Notes under the pieces: model-generated
Told to the model about the DNA's origin: nothing
Databases searched by the model: none
Seen by the model: only the letters and a program-made list of their open reading frames with translations
Origin: Bacteroidales bacterium
GTDB lineage: Bacteria; Bacteroidota; Bacteroidia; Bacteroidales; UBA932
Assembly: GCA_017427385.1 (NCBI GenBank)
Contig: JAFRSW010000014.1
Location: 114,435 to 178,434 of the forward strand
DNA: 64,000 nt
Reading direction: 5' to 3'
Position numbers and translations under genes: made by a program
Part shown: positions 8,697 through 16,230 of the stretch, piece by piece
How the letters are laid out: every line of letters starts with the position of its first letter
How positions within the stretch are numbered: position 1 is the stretch's first letter

Positions 8697-10367
8697 TTAT
8701 TTATAGAGGAAACGTTTGATGCTCATCTTCGGGGTTTTCTCGAAGGGCTGGAGCACAACTTCCACCTTTGTGAGCTGGCTGTAAGGGGGCAGATGCCTGT
8801 TTGCACCGCGGCGTACCTGCTCGGGAATGTCGGAGATCGCTTCTTCGTCGAGTCCTGCATTCTTGATGCCGTCGGCATCGAGATATACGAGTGCGACGAG
8901 CTTGCCGGCACGGTCAACCACAACACTTTCAGCTACGAACTGGCGCTGGTTGACGGCGGCCTCCACCTCTTCGGGATAGATGTTCTGTCCGTTGGCGCCG
9001 AGTATCATGCTCTTCGAGCGGCCGCGGATGAAGATATTGCCGTTGGCATCGATGGTGCCGAGGTCTCCGGTGTGGAGATATCCGTCGGAAGTGAATACTG
9101 CGGAATCCGCTTCGGGATACTTGTAGTAACCGCTGCAGATGTTGGCTCCCTTGGCCTGGATTTCTCCGGCGACGTTTTCGGGATCTTCGGAGTCGATACG
9201 CACATCGGCACAGTCTACGGCCTTGCCGCAGGAACCTGGAGCATAATCCCAGGGGTGTTCATAGGCAAGCAGCGGGGCGGCTTCCGTCATGCCGTAACCA
9301 ACGGTATAGGGAAGCCTGATCTTGCGGAAGCAGCGCTCTACTTCCGGGTTGAGGGCGGCACCGCCCATGATGAACTCACGGACGCTTCCGCCGAATGCGG
9401 AACGAAGTTTTTCACCGACTTTCTTGTAAATGATGCCGCTGATGCCGGGGATGGCGGTCAGGATCTTCATGTACCACTTGCTGAGTACAGGCTTGATGGA
9501 TGCCTTATAGACTTTCTCCAGCACGAGGGGAACGGTAATGACGATGTAGGGCTTGACTTCCTGCATGGCCTTCAGCAGAAGTGAAGGTGAAGGAGTCTTG
9601 CCGAGATAGTAGACCGTTACGCCGCTGATGAGCGGATAGAGGAACTCGTAGGTGAGCCCGTAGATATGGCCCATGGGGAGCATCGAAACGATGCTGTCGG
9701 CATTGCTGCAGGGAATGAAGCGCTGGCCGAAATCGATGGTGGCGCTGAAGCATTCGTAGCGGAGCATTACGCCCTTGGGGTTGCCCGTGGAACCGGAAGT
9801 ATAGTTGATGACTGCGAGATCCTTGTCGTTATCGGTGGGATAATTGACCTTGGATGCATCGAATCCTTTCGGGAACTTCTCCTTGAAACTCTTGTCTATT
9901 TTGGTGTATGCCTTGATCAGGCCCTCGTCGCTGCCCCAGATAGGCATGAGGTCTGCGAGACTCACTACATAACGGAGTTGAGGCATCTTCTTGACATCAA
10001 GCTTCTGGAAAAGCTCGGGATCGGTGAAGAGGACTACACTGTCGGAGTGGTCGGTCAGGCGTTCGACGGCTTCGGGGAGGAAGTCGGCGAGAAGCGGAAC
10101 CACTACCGCCTCATATGTAGAAATGGACAGGAAGGAAACGGCCCAGTTGGCGGAGTTCTTTCCGCAAAGGGTGATTTTGTCCCCCTTCTTAATTCCGGCC
10201 TCTTCGAATGCTATGTGAATACGTTCGATTTTGCGGGCGAGTTCACCGAAAGTGTATTGCTGCCCATGATAATCGCATAATGCAAGCTCGTTCCACCATG
10301 TTGCCATGGATTTCTGAAGTTTGCTCAGGAAATGCTCCGCCTTGGGAGCTTCAGGTCTTTTGTACAT
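8697..10367 (-). CDS. AMP-binding acyl-CoA ligase-like protein
   Basis: A 556-residue member of the adenylate-forming (ANL) superfamily, probably a fatty-acid or related carboxylate-CoA ligase. The ATP-binding P-loop YTSGSTGNPKG is at 189-199. GYGMTEAAPLLA (motif A5) lies in the middle, TGDLGTID (A7) follows, and a C-terminal KTPKMSIKRF segment contains a likely catalytic Lys (A10). No signal peptide or carrier domain is seen. It is monocistronic, with its own promoter and terminator, and diverges from the HAD gene. The acyl substrate cannot be predicted; long-chain fatty acid is the most common annotation for such proteins. Confidence 0.85.
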   Translation of the reverse strand: MYKRPEAPKAEHFLSKLQKSMATWWNELALCDYHGQQYTFGELARKIERIHIAFEEAGIKKGDKITLCGKNSANWAVSFLSISTYEAVVVPLLADFLPEAVERLTDHSDSVVLFTDPELFQKLDVKKMPQLRYVVSLADLMPIWGSDEGLIKAYTKIDKSFKEKFPKGFDASKVNYPTDNDKDLAVINYTSGSTGNPKGVMLRYECFSATIDFGQRFIPCSNADSIVSMLPMGHIYGLTYEFLYPLISGVTVYYLGKTPSPSLLLKAMQEVKPYIVITVPLVLEKVYKASIKPVLSKWYMKILTAIPGISGIIYKKVGEKLRSAFGGSVREFIMGGAALNPEVERCFRKIRLPYTVGYGMTEAAPLLAYEHPWDYAPGSCGKAVDCADVRIDSEDPENVAGEIQAKGANICSGYYKYPEADSAVFTSDGYLHTGDLGTIDANGNIFIRGRSKSMILGANGQNIYPEEVEAAVNQRQFVAESVVVDRAGKLVALVYLDADGIKNAGLDEEAISDIPEQVRRGANRHLPPYSQLTKVEVVLQPFEKTPKMSIKRFLYK

Positions 10368-10405
10368 ATTATATAGTTTAAAATAACTGCCTGTTGGCTA
10401 TCAGA

Positions 10406-10436
10406 CAAAAGTACTGCCAATAGCAGGACTGTACAA
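10406..10436 (-). promoter_or_regulatory. Promoter of the acyl-CoA-ligase-like gene
   Basis: On the minus strand the -7 box TACTTTTG (10406-10413) is preceded by TTGT (10433-10436) at a 19-base spacing. The start codon at 10367 is about 38 bases downstream. Confidence 0.55.
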
Positions 10437-10442
10437 GAATAA

Positions 10443-10475
10443 TTGACGGTATGTGGTGAAAATTGATTATGTTTG
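10443..10475 (+). promoter_or_regulatory. Promoter of the HAD-hydrolase operon
   Basis: The -7 box TATGTTTG is at 10468-10475, and TTGA at 10443-10446 serves as a candidate -33 (21-base spacing). The HAD gene starts at 10508. This promoter and the divergent one share the 140-base intergenic region. Confidence 0.55.
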
Positions 10476-10507
10476 TGGCGAAATTTGACAATAAGGGGTA
10501 AAAAGCT

Positions 10508-11353
10508 ATGGCAAAAAAACCGATAGTAGCGCTGATCTACGACTTCGACGGCACTCTGAGTCCAGGCAATATGCAGGAGTTTGGGTTCATCCAGGCGGTG
10601 GGCAAGACTAAGGAAGAGTTCTGGAAAATGAGCGACGGCATCGCAGTCGGTCAGGATGCGAGCAATGTGCTGGCCTACATGAAGCTGATGTTCGACGAGG
10701 CCCGCAAGGCGGGCATCCCCCTGCGTCGCAGCAAGTTCAAGGAATTCGGCAAGCACATAGAGCTCTATGAAGGCGTGAAGGAGTGGTTCGGGATAGTGAA
10801 TGAGTATGGGCGTCAGAAGGGTGTGCGCGTGGAGCATTACATCAACTCGTCCGGCCTGAAGGAGATAATAGAGGGCTCGTCCATCGCAAAGGAATTCCAC
10901 CACATATATGCGGGCACCTTTATATATAATGAAGAAGGCATAGCGGAATGGCCCGGTATAGCGGTGGACCACACGGCTAAGACCCAGTTCCTGTTCAAGA
11001 TCAGCAAGGGCATCACCAGCCAGCACGATTCCAAGATGGTGAACGCCAGCATCGCGGACGACAAGAAACGCATCCCCTTCTCGCACATGATCTACTTCGG
11101 CGACGGAGAAACGGACATCCCCTGCATGAAGATAGTGGGAATGTTCGGAGGCAACCCCATCGCCGTATATGATCCGGACTCCGCCAAGAAGAAGGCCACG
11201 GCCCAGAAGCTTCAGCGTCAGGGGCGCGTGAAATTCATCACCCCCGCCACATACACCAGAGATTCGAGAACATTCAAGATCGTGGCCGCAATCATCGACA
11301 AGGTGAAAGCGGAGGACGACCTTGCCAAACTGTCATCAAAAAGTATCAAATAA
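10508..11353 (+). CDS. HAD-superfamily hydrolase
   Basis: A 281-residue cytoplasmic haloacid-dehalogenase-type phosphatase. Motif I is DFDGTL with Asp12 and Asp14, and motif IV is FGDGETDIPC in the C-terminal third. A helical cap lies between, holding a KEFHHIYAGTFIYN segment. Spacing and overall form fit HAD subfamily I (PSP-like) phosphatases. It has no signal peptide. Its stop overlaps the next start by one base (TAATG), so it heads a small operon with the two envelope proteins that follow. The natural substrate is unknown. Confidence 0.85.
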   Translation: MAKKPIVALIYDFDGTLSPGNMQEFGFIQAVGKTKEEFWKMSDGIAVGQDASNVLAYMKLMFDEARKAGIPLRRSKFKEFGKHIELYEGVKEWFGIVNEYGRQKGVRVEHYINSSGLKEIIEGSSIAKEFHHIYAGTFIYNEEGIAEWPGIAVDHTAKTQFLFKISKGITSQHDSKMVNASIADDKKRIPFSHMIYFGDGETDIPCMKIVGMFGGNPIAVYDPDSAKKKATAQKLQRQGRVKFITPATYTRDSRTFKIVAAIIDKVKAEDDLAKLSSKSIK

Positions 11354-11937
11354 TGAAGAGATTATCCTTAATAGCAGGATGCCTGCTCCTTTCCGTCCTG
11401 GCGTTTGCACAGGAGGGGGAAGGTTCCCGCTTTTCCGTACGTCTGGGCACCGGACTGCCCGGATCTGGTGCGGAGAAGTTCGTCTCCGGTCTGAGCACCG
11501 GGCACTATGGCATCCAGGGAATATATGACGACTATTATTCAGATACGAAGGCTCTTCCTGCCATATCTGCCGAAGGCCTCTACCAGGTGAACGAATGGCT
11601 GAGCTGCGGAGCGCAGGTGATTTACGGATCATATTCGAACCAGCGCTATGACGGCATCACCGATCAGTTGAAGGCCGAGCGCAGTGGACAGACATATATA
11701 GTAATGCCCGAGGCCCATGTCAGTTATTTCCAGAAAGGTTTATTGTCGCTCTATCTGGGCGTGTCGGTTGGATCCGGCTATTTTGCGGGATTCGACAATA
11801 TCGACGAGAAAGTATCTTTCGAGGTGCAGTTCGTGCCTCTGGGAGTAGAGTTCGGCGGCAGGGTGTTCTGCTTCGCCGAAGGCTGCCTTGGTACAGCGGT
11901 GAACTGGGTTCACGGTGGTGTAGGCTTCAGATTTTAG
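11353..11937 (+). CDS. Small outer-membrane-beta-barrel-like protein, function unknown
   Basis: A 194-residue protein with a signal peptide (about 1-20, MKRLSLIAGCLLL...AFAQ). The mature part is rich in alternating strands and aromatic residues (YFQKGLLSLYLGVSVGSGYFAGF, shown only in part here), and the C-terminus is GVGFRF, ending in Phe. The pattern suggests a small outer-membrane barrel. No family was recognised. It is translationally coupled to the HAD gene and followed 12 bases later by a lipoprotein gene. Confidence 0.6.
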   Translation: MKRLSLIAGCLLLSVLAFAQEGEGSRFSVRLGTGLPGSGAEKFVSGLSTGHYGIQGIYDDYYSDTKALPAISAEGLYQVNEWLSCGAQVIYGSYSNQRYDGITDQLKAERSGQTYIVMPEAHVSYFQKGLLSLYLGVSVGSGYFAGFDNIDEKVSFEVQFVPLGVEFGGRVFCFAEGCLGTAVNWVHGGVGFRF

Positions 11938-11949
11938 GGAGGACAGGAT

Positions 11950-12558
11950 ATGAAAAAGATCATTACTATCGCATTGGCGGCCGCATTGCTGGCTTCGTGC
12001 ACATATTCGAGCGATATGGTGTCCCAGAGGACTCCCGCGAATCTTGCCAATCTGAATATTGAGTTGCTTAACAGTTCCGCTACTGCCGCGGTGCTTGTCT
12101 TGCTGGATCTGGACATGCAGGCAAAGGATACCATCCTTACCGCCGGTTTCGACACCCTTATGACCTCGGAAACTTATTATAACCGTTTCGGCTCATCCGC
12201 CAGTGAAATGGAAATCCAGCTGGTCGCCGACAGCACCTGGACATTCGCCAGCACCGGAACCGGAGCGCTGTCTTTCGCCGGCAATATCAGGATGACAGGG
12301 AGAAACGATGAGAAGTATGCGACCTTCCAGTCGGACTATATAGGTGTATACGATGAGGGAAACGGTTTTACGGCTGATTTCAGCTCTGCCAAGCTCGAGT
12401 TCTCGCTGCAGACCAGCATGATGTATGTAGAAGGGTATGGCTATACTCCCAAACTCATGCTCTTCTGCTATGGAGATGCAATCCTGAAAACATACAATAA
12501 TTCGACTCTCCTGGATAACGTGACAACAACCTTCAAGGGAGACGAGATATCCTATTGA
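11950..12558 (+). CDS. Predicted lipoprotein, function unknown
   Basis: A 202-residue protein with a lipoprotein signal peptide: KKIITIALAAALLASC gives a lipobox with Cys16. The rest is beta-rich and polar with no motif I recognise. It is the third gene of the operon starting at 10508 and is followed by a strong hairpin with a T-run, consistent with the end of the transcript. Confidence 0.65.
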   Translation: MKKIITIALAAALLASCTYSSDMVSQRTPANLANLNIELLNSSATAAVLVLLDLDMQAKDTILTAGFDTLMTSETYYNRFGSSASEMEIQLVADSTWTFASTGTGALSFAGNIRMTGRNDEKYATFQSDYIGVYDEGNGFTADFSSAKLEFSLQTSMMYVEGYGYTPKLMLFCYGDAILKTYNNSTLLDNVTTTFKGDEISY

Positions 12559-12585
12559 CAATTTGTCACTGGAATACAATTTGAG

Positions 12586-12619
12586 AATCGTTTCAGCAGA
12601 ACAACTGAAACGATTTTTT
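12586..12619 (+). terminator. Hairpin with T-run directly in front of htpG
   Basis: The arms AATCGTTTCAG (12586-12596) and CTGAAACGATT (12605-12615) are perfect inverted repeats with an 8-base loop, followed by T residues to 12619. It has terminator form for the upstream lipoprotein gene but ends only 3 bases before the htpG ATG at 12623. An upstream TTG (12555) with TACAATTTG (12575-12583) could be the htpG promoter, so the hairpin may also lie in or at the htpG leader. Confidence 0.65.
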
Positions 12620-12622
12620 GTT

Positions 12623-14482
12623 ATGGCAAAAGAGAAACTACAAGGCAAAATCGGTGTAACCACCGAGAATATATTCCCGGTCATCAAGCAATTCCTTTAT
12701 TCCGATCACGAGATCTTTCTCCGTGAATTGGTGGCGAATGCGGTAGATGCGACCCGCAAGCTCCAGGTGCTCGCATCCAACGGCGAGTTCAAGGGCGAAC
12801 TCGGCGACCTCAAGGTCGAGATAGAACTGGACGAGAAGAAAAAGACCCTCAAGGTCATCGACCACGGCATAGGCATGACAGCCGAAGAGGTCGACAAGTA
12901 CATCAACCAGATCGCATTCTCCTCCGCCGGGGAGTTTCTCGAGAAGTACAAGGACCAGAACATCATAGGCCATTTCGGTCTGGGATTCTATTCCGCCTTC
13001 ATGGTGAGCGAGAAGGTCACCATTGACAGCCTTTCCTGGCAGGAGGGCGCAAAGGCCGTCAAATGGACCTGCGACGGATCTCCGGAATACAGCATGGAGG
13101 ATGGCAAGAAGGCCGACCGTGGCACTGTCATCACCCTCTATCTCGATAAGGACAGTGACGAATTCGCGGCCAAGGGCCGTATCTCCCAGCTCCTTGGCAA
13201 GTACTGCAAGTTCATGCCGGTGCCGGTCGTTTTCGGCAAAAAGACCGAGTGGAAAGACGGTAAGGAAGTGGAGAAAGATGAAGACAACGTTATCAACAAC
13301 ATTGATCCGATCTGGACCAAGGCCCCTTCGGAGCTTAAGGATGAAGACTACAAGAACTTCTACAAGGCCCTCTATCCCTTCGAAGAGGAACCCATGTTCT
13401 GGATACACCTTAACGTGGATTATCCCTTCAACCTCACTGGCGTTCTCTACTTCCCCAAGATCAAGGAGCGCATGGCCATCGACAAGAACAAGATACAGCT
13501 CTACTGCAACCAGATGTTCGTGACCGACCATGTAGACAACATTGTGCCGGACTTCCTCACCCTGCTTCACGGCGTGATCGATTCCCCGGACATCCCTCTG
13601 AATGTGAGCCGCAGCTATCTCCAGAGCGATGCCAATGTCAAGAAGATAAGCACCTACATCACCAAGAAGGTGGCCGACCGGCTGGAAGAGATATTCAAGG
13701 AGCAGCGCCAGCAGTTCGAAGAGAAGTGGGACAATCTGAAACTCTTCATCGAATACGGCATGCTGTCGGACGAGAAGTTCTGCGAGCGCGCGATGAACTT
13801 CGCCCTTCTGAAGAATACCGACGGTAAGTACTTCAGCTTCGAGGATTACCGCAAGGGGATCGAGACCGAACATACCGACAAGGACAAGAAAGTCGTCTAC
13901 CTGTATGCCACGGACGTGGAGGCCCAGTACGGGCAGATAGAGGCAGCGAAGAAGTTAGGATACGATGTGCTGCTTATGGACTGCGAGCTGGATTCCCACT
14001 TCGTGAACCTGCTTGAGCAGAAGCTGAAGGATGCGCGCTTCGCACGCGTAGACTCCGACTCCGTGGATAACCTTATTCCGAAGGAAGACAAGGTGAAACC
14101 CGAGATGAGCGAAGATGACAAGAAGGCTCTGGATGAACTCTTCAAGGCAGTGCTGCCCGCCGGGAACGAGTACTATGTCGAAGCCGAAAACCTCGGCGAG
14201 ACATCCGCACCTGTGCTGATCACCCGCAATGAATTCATGCGCCGCTACCGCGAGATGAGCGCCCTGGGCGGGGGCATGAACTTCTACGGCGAGATGCCGG
14301 AGTCGTTCAACATCAAGGTGAACATGGAGAATCCCCTGATTTCCAAGATCTGGGAAAGCAAGGACAAGGAATCCCCGCTGCTTCGTCAGGTGGTGGACCT
14401 TGCCCTTCTTTCCAACGGCATGCTGAAGGGCAAGGCCCTTGCAGAATTCATCGCCAGAAGCGAAGAGTTGCTGCAACGTTAG
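12623..14482 (+). CDS. htpG: Molecular chaperone HtpG (bacterial Hsp90)
   Basis: An ATP-dependent cytosolic chaperone dimer. From the ATG at 12623 the protein has 619 residues (MAKEKLQGKIGVTTEN). A TTG-initiated extension back to 12563 would run through the hairpin and is rejected. The GHKL ATPase motifs are visible: ELVANAVDATRKL, DHGIGMT and GHFGLGFYSAF. The middle domain has the RSYLQSD-type segment. The C-terminal dimer domain is shorter and more divergent, with a KVNMENPLI segment. It is single-gene, with a terminator-like hairpin before it. Very probably the only Hsp90 here. Confidence 0.96.
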   Translation: MAKEKLQGKIGVTTENIFPVIKQFLYSDHEIFLRELVANAVDATRKLQVLASNGEFKGELGDLKVEIELDEKKKTLKVIDHGIGMTAEEVDKYINQIAFSSAGEFLEKYKDQNIIGHFGLGFYSAFMVSEKVTIDSLSWQEGAKAVKWTCDGSPEYSMEDGKKADRGTVITLYLDKDSDEFAAKGRISQLLGKYCKFMPVPVVFGKKTEWKDGKEVEKDEDNVINNIDPIWTKAPSELKDEDYKNFYKALYPFEEEPMFWIHLNVDYPFNLTGVLYFPKIKERMAIDKNKIQLYCNQMFVTDHVDNIVPDFLTLLHGVIDSPDIPLNVSRSYLQSDANVKKISTYITKKVADRLEEIFKEQRQQFEEKWDNLKLFIEYGMLSDEKFCERAMNFALLKNTDGKYFSFEDYRKGIETEHTDKDKKVVYLYATDVEAQYGQIEAAKKLGYDVLLMDCELDSHFVNLLEQKLKDARFARVDSDSVDNLIPKEDKVKPEMSEDDKKALDELFKAVLPAGNEYYVEAENLGETSAPVLITRNEFMRRYREMSALGGGMNFYGEMPESFNIKVNMENPLISKIWESKDKESPLLRQVVDLALLSNGMLKGKALAEFIARSEELLQR

Positions 14483-14529
14483 AGGCGTGATCTGCATCTT
14501 CATAGTGGTTTATAACAAGGCAGTACACT

Positions 14530-14580
14530 ATGAAACGATTTCAGATCTTTTTAGCGGTGGTTTTATCGGCAATACTTTAG
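14530..14580 (+). other. Possible 16-residue micro-ORF or signal-peptide remnant
   Basis: ATG at 14530 opens MKRFQIFLAVVLSAIL and stops at TAG 14578-14580, directly followed by a strong terminator. The peptide has a basic start and a hydrophobic core, like a signal peptide without a mature protein or a small membrane peptide. It could equally be a relic of a deleted exported protein, or chance. No promoter is clear. Confidence 0.3.
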
Positions 14581-14591
14581 TTAACTACAAA

Positions 14592-14622
14592 GCGGCGTCC
14601 CAGAAGGGCGCCGCTTTTTTTT
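14592..14622 (+). terminator. Rho-independent terminator
   Basis: The stem GCGGCGTCCC/GGGCGCCGC (14592-14601 with 14606-14614) has one bulged T and an AGAA tetraloop, followed by eight T residues (14615-14622). It terminates htpG and/or the micro-ORF transcript before the glycan operon. Confidence 0.85.
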
Positions 14623-14637
14623 GTATGCCGAATTTCC

Positions 14638-14645
14638 TATATTTG
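14638..14645 (+). promoter_or_regulatory. -7 box of the 14665 operon
   Basis: TATATTTG matches TAnnTTTG and lies 19 bases before the start codon at 14665. The T-run of the preceding terminator occupies the place where a -33 element would be expected. Confidence 0.5.
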
Positions 14646-14664
14646 TAGTATCAACACTGCAATT

Positions 14665-16230
14665 ATGAAAATACGCAATCTGATCCTTCTCCTTTCCGGC
14701 ATCATGCTTCTTGCTGCCTCTGCCGGCGCAGATGCCAAATCTAAAAAGACCGTTATTCCCGCCGAAGTAAAAATGACCAAGCAGGTCCTCCAGGACAAGA
14801 TCCGTGGGGCGTGGGCCGGGCAGGTCATAGGCTGCACATATGGAGGACCTACCGAATTCAAGTACTCCAACTTCATTCCGGATGAATATCCCATCGACTG
14901 GAATGAACATATAGTCAAGTGGTGGTATGATCATACCCCCGGTCTCTATGACGACGTGTACATGGACCTCACATTCGTCGAGGTTTTCGACCGCGAGGGA
15001 CTCGATGCTCCTGTGGAATCCTTTGCGAAGGCATTCGCGAATGCAGGATATCCTCTCTGGCACGCCAATCTGCAGGCACGCTACAATATCCTGCAGGGCA
15101 TCATGCCTCCGGAATCCGGTCATTGGAAGAACAATGCCCATTCCGATGATATCGACTTTCAGATAGAAGCGGATTATGCCGGCATCATGGCTCCCGGAAT
15201 GATCAATGCGGCGGTCGGATACACCGATGATATTGGCCACATAATGAACTATGGCGACGGCTGGTACGGGGGAGTGTACGTGGCGGCTATGTATGCCCTG
15301 GCTTTCGTATCCAACGACATCCCGTTCATCGTCAGCGAAGCACTCAAGACCATCCCTGCGCAGAGCAGGTACTACAAGTGCATGGCGGACGTTATCAAAT
15401 GGTGGAAGCAGTATCCGGACGACTGGCATATCACCTGGGCGCTGGCCAACGAGAAGTATGGCTACGACATAGGCTGCCCCAGTGGCTTCAGATCCGCCTT
15501 CAATATCGACGCAGTCATCAACAGCGCCTATATCATTATAGGTCTCCTCTACGGTAACGGCAACTTCTACCGCACCATCGACATATCCACCCGCTGCGGC
15601 TACGATTCCGACTGCAACCCTGCATCCGCCGGAGGCATCCTGGGCACCATTCTCGGCTTCAACAAGATTCCCGCCTACTGGAAAACGCCCATCTACGAGG
15701 TTGAGGACATGGATTTCAAATACACCGATATCTCCCTGAACCGTGCGTACAAGATGAGTTTCAAGCAGGCGCTCAAGGTGATCGAACTGAACGGCGGCAG
15801 CACCGAGGGCCCGAGCGTGACCATCAAGACCCAGAAGCCTCAGGCAGTGCGTCTGGAGCAGGGCTTCGAAGGCCACTGGCCGGTATCCAAGACGGATATC
15901 AAGAAGACTCCCTGGCAGATGGGAGATTATGCCTTCACCGGCAAGGGTGCCATCCTGACATATCATTTCACCCTGCCCAAGCCCTACAATGTGACGGACT
16001 ACAAGGCAAACGTCGAGGTCTGGGTGGATGGCAAGCTATACAAGACCGTCCAGCTGCCCACTGCCGGAAACGGCCAGACCCGCGAGATCTGCGGCATCTG
16101 GGACCTCCCCATGGGCGAGCACAAGGTGGCAGTAAAGTGGACCAACAAGCCCGGCGACATCAACATGGTAGTAGACTGCATCAACGTTTTCTCCGATAAA
16201 CCAGCACCCGTAAAGCACGTAGACAAATGA
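14665..16230 (+). CDS. Secreted ADP-ribosylglycohydrolase-fold protein
   Basis: A 521-residue exported protein with a signal peptide (about 1-24). Residues 40-345 follow the ADP-ribosylglycohydrolase (DraG/ARH) fold. An acidic metal-binding segment, LYDDVYMDLTF, has Asp96, Asp97 and Asp101. The second metal motif CGYDSDCNPAS has Asp314 and Asp316, followed by the usual AGGILG helix. The C-terminal 150 residues are beta-rich and may bind carbohydrate. Export and the location beside rhamnosidases suggest a glycoside substrate rather than ADP-ribosylated protein, but that is inference. It overlaps the GH106 gene by four bases. Confidence 0.78.
   Translation: MKIRNLILLLSGIMLLAASAGADAKSKKTVIPAEVKMTKQVLQDKIRGAWAGQVIGCTYGGPTEFKYSNFIPDEYPIDWNEHIVKWWYDHTPGLYDDVYMDLTFVEVFDREGLDAPVESFAKAFANAGYPLWHANLQARYNILQGIMPPESGHWKNNAHSDDIDFQIEADYAGIMAPGMINAAVGYTDDIGHIMNYGDGWYGGVYVAAMYALAFVSNDIPFIVSEALKTIPAQSRYYKCMADVIKWWKQYPDDWHITWALANEKYGYDIGCPSGFRSAFNIDAVINSAYIIIGLLYGNGNFYRTIDISTRCGYDSDCNPASAGGILGTILGFNKIPAYWKTPIYEVEDMDFKYTDISLNRAYKMSFKQALKVIELNGGSTEGPSVTIKTQKPQAVRLEQGFEGHWPVSKTDIKKTPWQMGDYAFTGKGAILTYHFTLPKPYNVTDYKANVEVWVDGKLYKTVQLPTAGNGQTREICGIWDLPMGEHKVAVKWTNKPGDINMVVDCINVFSDKPAPVKHVDK

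Noticed and set aside
10325-11086. 253-codon minus-strand frame
   Set aside because: Antisense to the HAD gene and crossing two divergent promoters; no recognisable domain.
12563-12622. TTG-initiated N-terminal extension of htpG
   Set aside because: It would translate the hairpin, and homologues start near MAKEK at 12623.
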